A DNA stretch of 23,234 nt from JAZKSG01 sp964384785. Its GTDB lineage: Archaea > Thermoplasmatota > E2 > DHVEG-1. Below are positions 1 through 6,335 of this stretch, piece by piece. The stretch covers positions 1-23,234 of the forward strand of contig CAYLLH010000054.1 in NCBI GenBank assembly GCA_964384785.1, in the 5' to 3' direction. Below the pieces are notes generated by a model. The model had not been told where the DNA came from. It ran no database searches and worked only from the letters and a program-made list of their open reading frames with translations. A program made the position numbers and the translations under genes. Positions within the stretch are counted from its first letter, which is position 1; each line of letters starts with the position of its first letter.

Positions 1-6
1 TTCACC

Positions 7-105
7 GAGAAAATGTATGCATTTTCTCCTGTTAAACCTACCGGTTTTCTCCGAGTAATTACACTAAATTTTTGGAATTAATTCTCGGACAGGCTCAAAT
101 TATAT
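7..105 (+). ncRNA. Candidate structured RNA (3' part), unassigned
   Basis: This stretch is GC-richer than its AT-rich surroundings and folds compactly. A 9-bp hairpin pairs 7-15 with 20-28 around a 4-nt loop. A junction then follows in which 28-32 (CCTGT) pairs with 89-93 (ACAGG), enclosing a hairpin 34-38/43-47 (AAACC/GGTTT, loop TACC) and a stem 51-55/84-88 (CCGAG/CTCGG) extended by 56-60/76-80. A run of eight T at 105-112 follows on the plus strand, as at archaeal Pol III-like or Pol termination sites. I do not recognise the family. It is not a tRNA, 5S or RNase P RNA. The same pairs form on the minus strand, where it would be the secG 3' UTR or a leader of a gene outside the window. The strand is therefore a guess from the T-run, and the 5' end may lie before position 1. 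Confidence 0.35.
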
Positions 106-112
106 TTTTTTT
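105..112 (+). terminator. T8 run, likely transcription terminator
   Basis: Eight consecutive T follow the folded stretch at 7-93. Archaeal RNA polymerase terminates at such runs. It overlaps the reverse complement of the secG stop codon (111-113). Confidence 0.4.
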
Positions 113-278
113 ATACATCGTATATAATATGAAGAGCTGTGATTATGACAATAGTTGCTATACAGAATGCAACAACTAACCATGGTGGAATTCTAAGAGA
201 AGTTTTTTCTTCTGCATCAAAGTAACGAATAAGTCCTGCTGCGGAGTGAAAACCTTCACCTTTTTTTTGTTTGGCCAT
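111..278 (-). CDS. secG: Preprotein translocase subunit SecG (Sec61-beta)
   Basis: A 55-codon gene. Sec61-beta is the small, non-essential tail-anchored subunit of the SecYEG/Sec61 protein-conducting channel in the cytoplasmic membrane. The protein begins MAKQKKGEGFHSAAGLIRYF, the conserved archaeal Sec61-beta cytosolic segment: a basic N-terminus, then a Gly-rich S/A-A-G-L-I/M-R-Y-F/Y motif. After DAEEKTSLRIPP comes one transmembrane helix at about residues 33-51 and a very short tail. Length matches the family (about 50-60 aa). GAGGT lies at 291-295, 12 nt before the ATG, and a TATA-like TTTATAAC on the minus strand at 342-349 gives a leader of roughly 40 nt. It is divergent from the gfcR-like gene. 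The stop is TAA followed by an A-run. The match to the family is close, and the only doubt is functional naming (SecG versus Sec61-beta). Confidence 0.93.
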   Translation of the reverse strand: MAKQKKGEGFHSAAGLIRYFDAEEKTSLRIPPWLVVAFCIATIVIITALHIIYDV

Positions 279-341
279 AAAGTTTTTTCAACCTCAAATT
301 TTTTTTTTGTGTATTCTATGTTATTATAATAATACTTTCGG

Positions 342-349
342 TTATAAAT
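342..349 (-). promoter_or_regulatory. TATA box for secG
   Basis: Minus-strand TTTATAAC lies about 64 nt upstream of the secG ATG. A start site about 25 nt downstream would leave a 40-nt leader containing the GAGGT ribosome site at 291-295. The assignment is by spacing only. Confidence 0.4.
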
Positions 350-391
350 CTTTTTTCCTTGCTTTTTTAAGAAAAAATCTAAATATAGTAT

Positions 392-401
392 ATGTATACA
401 T
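392..401. promoter_or_regulatory. 10-bp palindrome, possible operator of gfcR
   Basis: ATGTATACAT is a perfect palindrome. It lies just downstream of a TATA-like AAATATAG (381-388) and 25 nt before the gfcR ATG at 427, so it would sit between TATA and the expected start site, a usual position for archaeal repressors. Autoregulation is inference. Confidence 0.3.
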
Positions 402-426
402 TGTTAAAAAAGGGTGGAATTATTTT

Positions 427-999
427 ATGAAGGAAATAGAACGACTCATTAACAAAGCTATAAAATACAAAGAATCAGGTCTTTCAGAGCATGATATAGC
501 TGATGAACTTAATGTTTCACGAGAAACCGCTGCATGGTTACTAAGTAAAGGAAAAGAAGAAAAACCAAAAGGTGGGGACGTAAAAATTGGATGGCGTTCT
601 CTTGGTGTTTATCCTTCTAGAATTGGTTTTATTTCTGATGCGTTATCTGACATTATCTGTGAAGAATGCGAGAAAGTTGACACAATTGTTGGTATTGCAA
701 CTAATGGAATACCATATGCTACCTTTGTTGCCAACAATCTCGGTTTGGAACTATCTGTTTTCAGGCCACATCATGAAAAAAGTGGGGCTTTTGGATCAAA
801 TTATGCCTCTGTTAAAGATAAAAAAGTAGTTCTTGTTGATGACGTACTTGGAACAGGTGCAACAATTAAAGGCGCTATTGATGCAGTAAAAAAAGAAGGC
901 GGAGAACCAATTCTTTGTTTAACATTGATTAACAAGAGTTCAAAGAACAAAGTAGCTAATGTACCACTTAGAGCATTGATCAGAGCGAGGGTAATATAA
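427..999 (+). CDS. gfcR: GfcR-type transcriptional regulator (HTH + PRTase domain)
   Basis: A 190-aa protein with an N-terminal helix-turn-helix (residues about 17-42, ending SRETAAWLLS) and a type I phosphoribosyltransferase domain. The PRPP-binding loop VVLVDDVLGTGATI lies at 134-147. This HTH-PRTase architecture defines the archaeal PyrE-like GfcR family. The Haloferax member activates genes for glucose/fructose degradation and is not a real orotate PRTase. The frame is open back to 271, but the start chosen here is at 427, because GGGTGG (412-417) lies 9 nt upstream and the protein then begins at the family's HTH. The extra upstream 52 codons are low-complexity Phe/Tyr-rich and overlap the divergent promoter region. 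The ligand is unknown. gap and pgk lie 2.9 kb downstream, a plausible target set. The family assignment is firm and the regulon is inference. Confidence 0.88.
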   Translation: MKEIERLINKAIKYKESGLSEHDIADELNVSRETAAWLLSKGKEEKPKGGDVKIGWRSLGVYPSRIGFISDALSDIICEECEKVDTIVGIATNGIPYATFVANNLGLELSVFRPHHEKSGAFGSNYASVKDKKVVLVDDVLGTGATIKGAIDAVKKEGGEPILCLTLINKSSKNKVANVPLRALIRARVI

Positions 1000-1057
1000 A
1001 ACAAACTAATTTTTTACTTTTTTTTATTTTTATAATATATGGAGTTTTGATTTTTTT

Positions 1058-2611
1058 ATGCACTGGGCTGAAGTATTGGCTGAAGAACTTTTAAAAAAAG
1101 AAAGAGAAAAACATGTTCTTGCAACTGGTATAACACCATCTGGTCCCATTCATGTTGGGAATATGAGAGAGATTCTTACAACAGATGCTGTTTATCGTTG
1201 TGTTATTGAAAAAAATGGAAATGCTGAACTTATTTATGTTGCTGATGATTTTGATCCATTAAGAAAGGTTTATCCTTATCTTTCTAAAAAAAAGTATGAG
1301 CAATATGTTGGTATGCCTATCTCAGATATACCTTGTCCTTGTGATGAACATAAAAGTTATGCTGATCATTTTTTATTTGCATTTTTAGATTGTCTTGATG
1401 AAATTGGAGTAAAACCCAGAGTTTATCGAGCTAGTGAAATGTACAAAAAAGGCGAATACAATAATGCTATAGAAACAGCGTTGGAAAACACTGATAAAAT
1501 CCGAGAGATTATTGAGAGTATCTCTAAAAGACAGCTACCGAAAAAATGGCTTCCTTTTAATATACGTTGTCAGAAATGTAAGCGTATTGGTAAAGCAAAA
1601 CCTGTTTTGTATGAATATCCAATTATCGAGTATACCTGTGAATGTGGATATGAAGGAGAGGTTGATATCCGGGAGAAGGGTATTGGTAAACTTCCTTGGC
1701 GTGTGGATTGGCCTGCACGTTGGAAAATGCTAAATGTTTCATTTGAGCCGTTCGGAAAAGATCTTGGAACAGTTGGAGGAGCTCGTGAAACCGGTGAGAA
1801 AATAGTTGAAGAAGTCTATGATTATCCCGCTCCAAACTACACTGTTTATGAGTTTATTTTGTTAAAAGGTAAAGGAGCGATGCATAGTTCTAAGGGAACA
1901 GCTTTGTCTGCTGAGCAAATGCTTAAGATGACTCCTCCTGAGGTTTTAAGGTTTCTATTGATGGATAATAAACCCAATAAACACATAACTTTTGATGCTG
2001 GTTTCGGTCTTCTAAACCTAGTTGATAACTATGATAAACTAGAACGTGTGTATTTCAAAGAAGAAGAGAAAACAATGGGTATGAAAGATTTAAACAAAAC
2101 CTATGAACTCTCCCAACCATATAATATACCTGAGAAAATACCAGTTCAGATTCCTTATAGTCATTTGGTTACAGTAGCTCAAATAGGTGATAGTTGGGAT
2201 GAAGTTAAGCAGATACTTGTTCGAACAGATCAAATCGATAAAAAAATAAGTTCTGAGGATAAAAAAAGACTTCAAAGAAGAGTTGAGCATGCAAGGTTTT
2301 GGCTTGAAAATTTTGCACCAAAAAATGTTAAATTCAAAGTACAAAAAGAACCACCAGAAGTTGGTCTTTCAGAGGTTGAAAAAAAGTTTTTAATAAATCT
2401 TAAAGAATCATTTGATGATATTGAATGGAACCCGGAGGATATCCATAACGCAATTTACAATGCTTCAGAGGAACTAAAAATTAAAACAGGGCAAGCTTTT
2501 GGGACACTCTATCAAATCATTCTCGGTCAAAAAAAAGGACCTCGTGCTGGATATTTTTTATCAAACCTTGATAAAGACTTTGTTTTAAAACGTATACAAG
2601 AAGAAATTTAA
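1058..2611 (+). CDS. lysS: Lysyl-tRNA synthetase, class I
   Basis: A 517-aa class I LysRS, which charges tRNA-Lys. This form is found in most archaea and a few bacteria and is unrelated in fold to the usual class II LysRS. The HIGH signature is HVGN at residues 32-35 within TPSGPIHVGN. The KMSKS equivalent is MHSSKG at 275-280. A zinc-binding knuckle is visible as C171-x2-C174 with C194-x-C196. The C-terminal half (about 300-517) is the helical anticodon-binding cage domain, with QAFGTLYQIILGQKKGPRAG near the end as in the family. Length is typical. GGAG at 1041-1044 lies 13 nt before the ATG, and a TATA-like TATAATAT overlaps 1031-1038. It follows gfcR by 58 bp and precedes the methylthiotransferase by 40 bp, so partial co-transcription is possible. 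Confidence 0.97.
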   Translation: MHWAEVLAEELLKKEREKHVLATGITPSGPIHVGNMREILTTDAVYRCVIEKNGNAELIYVADDFDPLRKVYPYLSKKKYEQYVGMPISDIPCPCDEHKSYADHFLFAFLDCLDEIGVKPRVYRASEMYKKGEYNNAIETALENTDKIREIIESISKRQLPKKWLPFNIRCQKCKRIGKAKPVLYEYPIIEYTCECGYEGEVDIREKGIGKLPWRVDWPARWKMLNVSFEPFGKDLGTVGGARETGEKIVEEVYDYPAPNYTVYEFILLKGKGAMHSSKGTALSAEQMLKMTPPEVLRFLLMDNKPNKHITFDAGFGLLNLVDNYDKLERVYFKEEEKTMGMKDLNKTYELSQPYNIPEKIPVQIPYSHLVTVAQIGDSWDEVKQILVRTDQIDKKISSEDKKRLQRRVEHARFWLENFAPKNVKFKVQKEPPEVGLSEVEKKFLINLKESFDDIEWNPEDIHNAIYNASEELKIKTGQAFGTLYQIILGQKKGPRAGYFLSNLDKDFVLKRIQEEI

Positions 2612-2651
2612 AATAATAATACTTCTTGCTCTTTTTTTGTTTTAATGATTT

Positions 2652-3902
2652 ATGAAATTCTATGTTGAAGTCTATGGTTGTACTGCAAACAAAAGTGATG
2701 CAAGCTTAGCTAAAGGAATTATTCAACAAAAAGGACACATTATAGTTGATGATATTGATGATGCAGAAATAGTAGTTCTTTTGACTTGTACAGTTATTAA
2801 TACAACTGAACAGAGAATGCTTTCACGTATGAAAGAACTTAAAAAAACAGGTAAAAAAATCATTGTTTCTGGATGTATGTCTTCCGTTCAACAAGATCTT
2901 ATTAAAAAAATATTGCCAGATGCATTACAGATTAAACCTACAGAAATTCAGTTTATAATAGATTATTTTGAAAACAAAGAAAAAAATTTGGTTATAAAAA
3001 ATAAGACTTTTTTTCCAAAAATTTATGATGATATCAATGCACCAATAATGATTTCTGAAGGATGCATGTTTTCTTGTTCTTATTGTATTACCTGTAAAGC
3101 CCGTGGGAAACTTAGAAGTTTCCCGGTTGCAGAAATAAAAAATAATGTAAAAGATGCAATACGTCAGGGTTGTAAAGAAATAAGAATTACAGCTCAGGAT
3201 ACAGCATCTTATGGTCTTGATATAGGTTTGAATCTTGGTGTTTTGTTAAAAGAAATCGTTAGATTAGATGGCGATTACAGGGTTCGTGTTGGTATGATGA
3301 ACCCGTATACTTTAAAGAAGAATTTTGATGAAATTCTAAATTGGTTTCAAAACACAAAAATTTATAATTTTATTCATCTCCCGTTTCAATCTGGTTCAAA
3401 CAATATATTAAGAAAAATGAATCGTAAATATACAGTTGAAGAATTCGAAGTAATCGTTAAAAAATTTAGAAATATTTTTCCAAATTTAACTCTTGCAACA
3501 GATGTAATTGTTGGTTTTCCCACTGAAAGTGATGAGGATTTCCAAAAAACTGTTAAATTATTGGAAACTGTTAAACCTGATATTACAAATATTACTCGTT
3601 TTTCAGCTAGGCCGTTTACTGAAGCAAAGAAGATGAAAGGACGGGTTGATACAAAAATTTCTAAGACGCGATCAAAATTTTTAACAGATTTTTGCTCTAA
3701 TATTTCTAAGGAAAATAATAAAAAATTTGTTGGTAAAAATTTTGATGTCTTAATAACTGAAAGAGGAAAAAATAATACAATGATCAGTAGAACAGATTGT
3801 TATAAACCCGTGGTTTTAAAAGAAAAAAATTTAGATATTGGTCAAACTATTAATGTTAAGATCTTAAAAGCTGAAAATACTTATTTAGTTGGAAATATTT
3901 AA
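2652..3902 (+). CDS. tRNA t6A methylthiotransferase (CDKAL1/e-MtaB, MiaB family)
   Basis: A 416-aa radical-SAM enzyme that adds a methylthio group to N6-threonylcarbamoyladenosine at tRNA position 37 to give ms2t6A. The domains run in family order. The N-terminal UPF0004 domain has cluster cysteines C10, C46 and C75 (EVYGCTANKSD, LLTCTVINTTEQ, SGCMSS). The radical-SAM core has C138-x3-C142-x2-C145 (GCMFSCSYC). A C-terminal TRAM RNA-binding domain spans about 355-416. The CTVINTTEQRM and CTANKSD motifs point to the archaeal/eukaryotic CDKAL1-like branch rather than bacterial MiaB or RimO. The start at 2652 puts YVEVYGC at the N-terminus, as expected. It lies between LysRS and GAPDH on the same strand. 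Both LysRS and this enzyme act on tRNAs carrying t6A (tRNA-Lys is a classic substrate), a neat functional link that may be coincidental. Confidence 0.92.
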   Translation: MKFYVEVYGCTANKSDASLAKGIIQQKGHIIVDDIDDAEIVVLLTCTVINTTEQRMLSRMKELKKTGKKIIVSGCMSSVQQDLIKKILPDALQIKPTEIQFIIDYFENKEKNLVIKNKTFFPKIYDDINAPIMISEGCMFSCSYCITCKARGKLRSFPVAEIKNNVKDAIRQGCKEIRITAQDTASYGLDIGLNLGVLLKEIVRLDGDYRVRVGMMNPYTLKKNFDEILNWFQNTKIYNFIHLPFQSGSNNILRKMNRKYTVEEFEVIVKKFRNIFPNLTLATDVIVGFPTESDEDFQKTVKLLETVKPDITNITRFSARPFTEAKKMKGRVDTKISKTRSKFLTDFCSNISKENNKKFVGKNFDVLITERGKNNTMISRTDCYKPVVLKEKNLDIGQTINVKILKAENTYLVGNI

Positions 3903-3928
3903 ATAGACTATTAAGTATTATTTAAAAT

Positions 3929-3935
3929 GAGGTGG
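3929..3935 (+). promoter_or_regulatory. Shine-Dalgarno that fixes the gap start
   Basis: GAGGTGG lies 9 nt before the ATG at 3945. The first in-frame ATG (3927) overlaps this site itself and would add MRWTEG in front of the canonical MIRVAINGFGRIGRN N-terminus, so 3945 is the better start. Confidence 0.7.
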
Positions 3936-3944
3936 ACCGAAGGG

Positions 3945-4997
3945 ATGATCAGAGTCGCCATTAATGGATTTGGGAGAATCGGCCGTAACGTATTACGAGC
4001 AGCCGTTGATCACTCTCAGTATGGAAAAAAATTTGAAATTGTAGCTGTAAATGATCTAAGTAAACCAAATGTTCTTGCGCATTTGTTAAAATATGATTCA
4101 ATATTCGGAAGATTTAATGGTTCCGTTGAATCAAATGATGATGCAATTATTGTGAATAATAAACCAATAAAATTCTTTTCAAAAGTTAAACCTTCTCAAC
4201 TACCATGGAATGATCTGGGAATAGATGTCGTAATAGAATCAACAGGACTATTTAGAAAAAGAGATGATGCTTCACAACATTTAGAATCTGGTGCTAAAAA
4301 AGTAATAATATCTGCTCCTTCTAAGGATCCAGATTTAACCGTGGTTCTGGGTGTAAATGAACATCTTTATGATCATGATAAACATGACATTGTTTCTAAT
4401 GCTTCATGTACAACGAACAGTTTAGCACCCCCTGCCAAAGTACTTAATGATTCTTTTGGTATAGAAAGCGGACTTATGACAACAGTTCATTCATATACAG
4501 GTAATCAACGAATTCTTGATTTCCCGCATAAGGATCTTCGAAGAGCACGAGCTGCAGCTGTTTCGATCATCCCAACAACCACCGGTGCTGCAAAAGCCAC
4601 CACTCTTGTTATCCCTGAGCTTAAAGGAAAAATAGATGGTATGGCTATACGAGTACCGACACCTGATGGCTCAATTACTGATTTTACTTGTCAACTAAAT
4701 ACAGAAGTAACCAAAGAAGAAGTAAATCAAGCATTTCATCATGCTTCAGAGAACCATTTGAAAGGAATAATGGGTTACACTGAAGATCCAATAGTATCCG
4801 TTGATATTATAGGTGATCCACATTCATCAATAATTGATGGACAAGGGACCATGGTTAATGGTGGACGAGGAAAACTAATAAAAATACTTTCATGGTATGA
4901 CAATGAATGGGGTTATTCCTGTAGACTTGTGGATCTTGTAAATTATATGTTTCTGCATGAATTAAAAAAAACTGAAAAAGTAAAGGCAACCTATTAA
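3945..4997 (+). CDS. gap: Glyceraldehyde-3-phosphate dehydrogenase, bacterial-type class I
   Basis: A 350-aa phosphorylating GAPDH interconverting glyceraldehyde-3-phosphate and 1,3-bisphosphoglycerate. It is the bacterial/eukaryotic class I enzyme, not the divergent archaeal class II. The evidence is the Rossmann start INGFGRIGRN (7-15), the NAD-type acidic residue in VNDLSKPN (D37), the catalytic SNASCTTN with C155, the general-base H182 in TTVHSYTGNQ, the RRARAAAVSIIPTTTGAAKA loop (200-217) and YDNEWGYS near the C-terminus. SCTTNS replaces the usual SCTTNC. Length is about 15 residues over E. coli GapA, mostly a lysine-rich C-terminal tail. It starts 42 nt after the methylthiotransferase and is followed by pgk, with a separate promoter between them. 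Bacterial-type GAPDH is known in some archaea, such as haloarchaea, and is usually explained by transfer from bacteria. Confidence 0.96.
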   Translation: MIRVAINGFGRIGRNVLRAAVDHSQYGKKFEIVAVNDLSKPNVLAHLLKYDSIFGRFNGSVESNDDAIIVNNKPIKFFSKVKPSQLPWNDLGIDVVIESTGLFRKRDDASQHLESGAKKVIISAPSKDPDLTVVLGVNEHLYDHDKHDIVSNASCTTNSLAPPAKVLNDSFGIESGLMTTVHSYTGNQRILDFPHKDLRRARAAAVSIIPTTTGAAKATTLVIPELKGKIDGMAIRVPTPDGSITDFTCQLNTEVTKEEVNQAFHHASENHLKGIMGYTEDPIVSVDIIGDPHSSIIDGQGTMVNGGRGKLIKILSWYDNEWGYSCRLVDLVNYMFLHELKKTEKVKATY

Positions 4998-5023
4998 AAT
5001 TTTTTTTTCTTATTTTATACAAA

Positions 5024-5032
5024 TTTTAAATA
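5024..5032 (+). promoter_or_regulatory. TATA box for pgk
   Basis: TTTTAAATA lies about 50 nt upstream of the pgk ATG. A start near 5055 would give a 25-nt leader holding the strong AAGGAGGT ribosome site at 5061-5068, 11 nt before the ATG. A T-run (5000-5008) behind gap separates the two units. Confidence 0.5.
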
Positions 5033-5079
5033 ATCATTTTTTTATTACACTAAGCTGAATAAGGAGGTTAAGATATTTT

Positions 5080-6318
5080 ATGAGTGAATATAACACACTT
5101 GATGATTTTGATTTAGAAAATAAAACAGTTCTACTTCGTGTAGATTTTAATATGCCACTTGATAAAGAAACACATGAAATCCTTGATGATACACGTATAA
5201 GACGTGTTCTGCCAACGATAAAGGAACTGGTTTCGAAAAATGCTAAAACAGTTATTATGGCTCATCAAGGCAGAAAAGGCAGCTGGGATTTTATAAGCCT
5301 AAAGAAACATGCAAAAGTCCTAGGTGATTTAATAAATAAAAATGTTGAAAATGTGGATGATATATTTGGTGAACAAGCACAAAATAAAATAAAAAAAATG
5401 AAACCCGGTGATGTACTACTTTTAGACAATGTTAGAAAATTTGAACATGAAACAGATAAAAAAACACCGGAGGAACACTCAAAAACTGATTTTGTACAAA
5501 AACTTTACCCGTTGGCTGATTTGTTTGTAAATGATGCCTTTGCAGCAGCACACCGAAGTCAATGCTCTCTTGTAGGTTTTACAGCGGTTCTACCATCATG
5601 TGCAGGAAGACTAATGGAAAAAGAACTCAAAACCCTTGGTAAAATAATAAAAAACCCTGAGAAACCCTCTGTTTTTTTGTTCGGCGGAGCAAAATTTTCA
5701 GATGTAATTAAAACAATAGAAAGACTTTTTGAAAACAAGACTGCGGATAAAATAATACTTACGGGTCTTCCAGCTAATGCATTTCTGAAAGCTGAAGGTA
5801 TAAATCTTGGAAGTAACAATGAAGAAAAACTCATGGAAGAAGGAGATGATTCTCATTTTGAACAAATAAAAAACTTGATGAAAAAACATGCTAAAGATAT
5901 AATTCTTCCAGAAGATTTCGCTATTTCAAAAAATGAAAAAAGAGAAGAAATATCAAAATCAGAACTTCCGACAGAAAAAAATCTTTTTGATATTGGATCA
6001 AAATCAATAAAGAATTTTAAAAACGAATTATCAGATGCAAAAACCGTTTTTCTTTCAGGACCCTGCGGAGTTTTTGAAGAAGAAACATTTATGAAAGGAA
6101 CCCGTGAAATCTTTGGTTATGTAGCAAATTCTGATGTTTTCTCAATAGTTGGAGGTGGACACACAGTAGCTGCAGTAAAAAAACTAGGTCTTGAAAACAA
6201 AATATCACATATTAGTACCGGTGGAGGAAGCCTTGAAAAATTTATGATGGGGGAAAAACTACCTGTTGTAGAGGCTTTAAAAAAAGCAAAAGAATTACAT
6301 CTAAAAAAAATAATCTAA
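5080..6318 (+). CDS. pgk: Phosphoglycerate kinase, archaeal type
   Basis: A 412-aa cytosolic kinase interconverting 1,3-bisphosphoglycerate + ADP and 3-phosphoglycerate + ATP. Visible motifs are LLRVDFNMP (residues 18-26, 3-PG binding), AHQGRKG (61-67; canonical bacterial SHLGRP is replaced by the archaeal HQGR form), LLDNVRKFEHE, VNDAFAAAHRSQCS, the phosphate loop LSGPCGVFEEETFMKGT and the C-terminal VGGGHTVAAVKK followed by ISTGGGSLEKFMMGEKLPVVEAL. Sequence style and length fit archaeal PGKs. So unlike the neighbouring gap, this gene looks vertically inherited. Together they form the oxidative/ATP-yielding (or gluconeogenic) pair of the lower Embden-Meyerhof pathway. A strong GGAGG ribosome site suggests high expression. 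The secreted peptidase starts 17 nt downstream and may be co-transcribed. Confidence 0.96.
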   Translation: MSEYNTLDDFDLENKTVLLRVDFNMPLDKETHEILDDTRIRRVLPTIKELVSKNAKTVIMAHQGRKGSWDFISLKKHAKVLGDLINKNVENVDDIFGEQAQNKIKKMKPGDVLLLDNVRKFEHETDKKTPEEHSKTDFVQKLYPLADLFVNDAFAAAHRSQCSLVGFTAVLPSCAGRLMEKELKTLGKIIKNPEKPSVFLFGGAKFSDVIKTIERLFENKTADKIILTGLPANAFLKAEGINLGSNNEEKLMEEGDDSHFEQIKNLMKKHAKDIILPEDFAISKNEKREEISKSELPTEKNLFDIGSKSIKNFKNELSDAKTVFLSGPCGVFEEETFMKGTREIFGYVANSDVFSIVGGGHTVAAVKKLGLENKISHISTGGGSLEKFMMGEKLPVVEALKKAKELHLKKII

Positions 6319-6335
6319 AAGTGTGAAAAAAAAAA

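Noticed and set aside
28..60. Resemblance of minus-strand ACCGGTAGGT to part of a GEMM (c-di-GMP) riboswitch
   Set aside because: Only a short string matches; the rest of the aptamer core is absent.
51..91. H/ACA guide RNA (stem CCGAG/CTCGG followed by ACA)
   Set aside because: The hairpin is too short, with no recognisable pseudouridylation pocket or kink-turn; ACA is better used in the 28-32/89-93 stem.
271..426. Upstream extension of the gfcR reading frame by 52 codons
   Set aside because: Phe/Tyr/Asn-rich low-complexity translation covering the divergent promoter and the ribosome site; the family N-terminus begins at 427.
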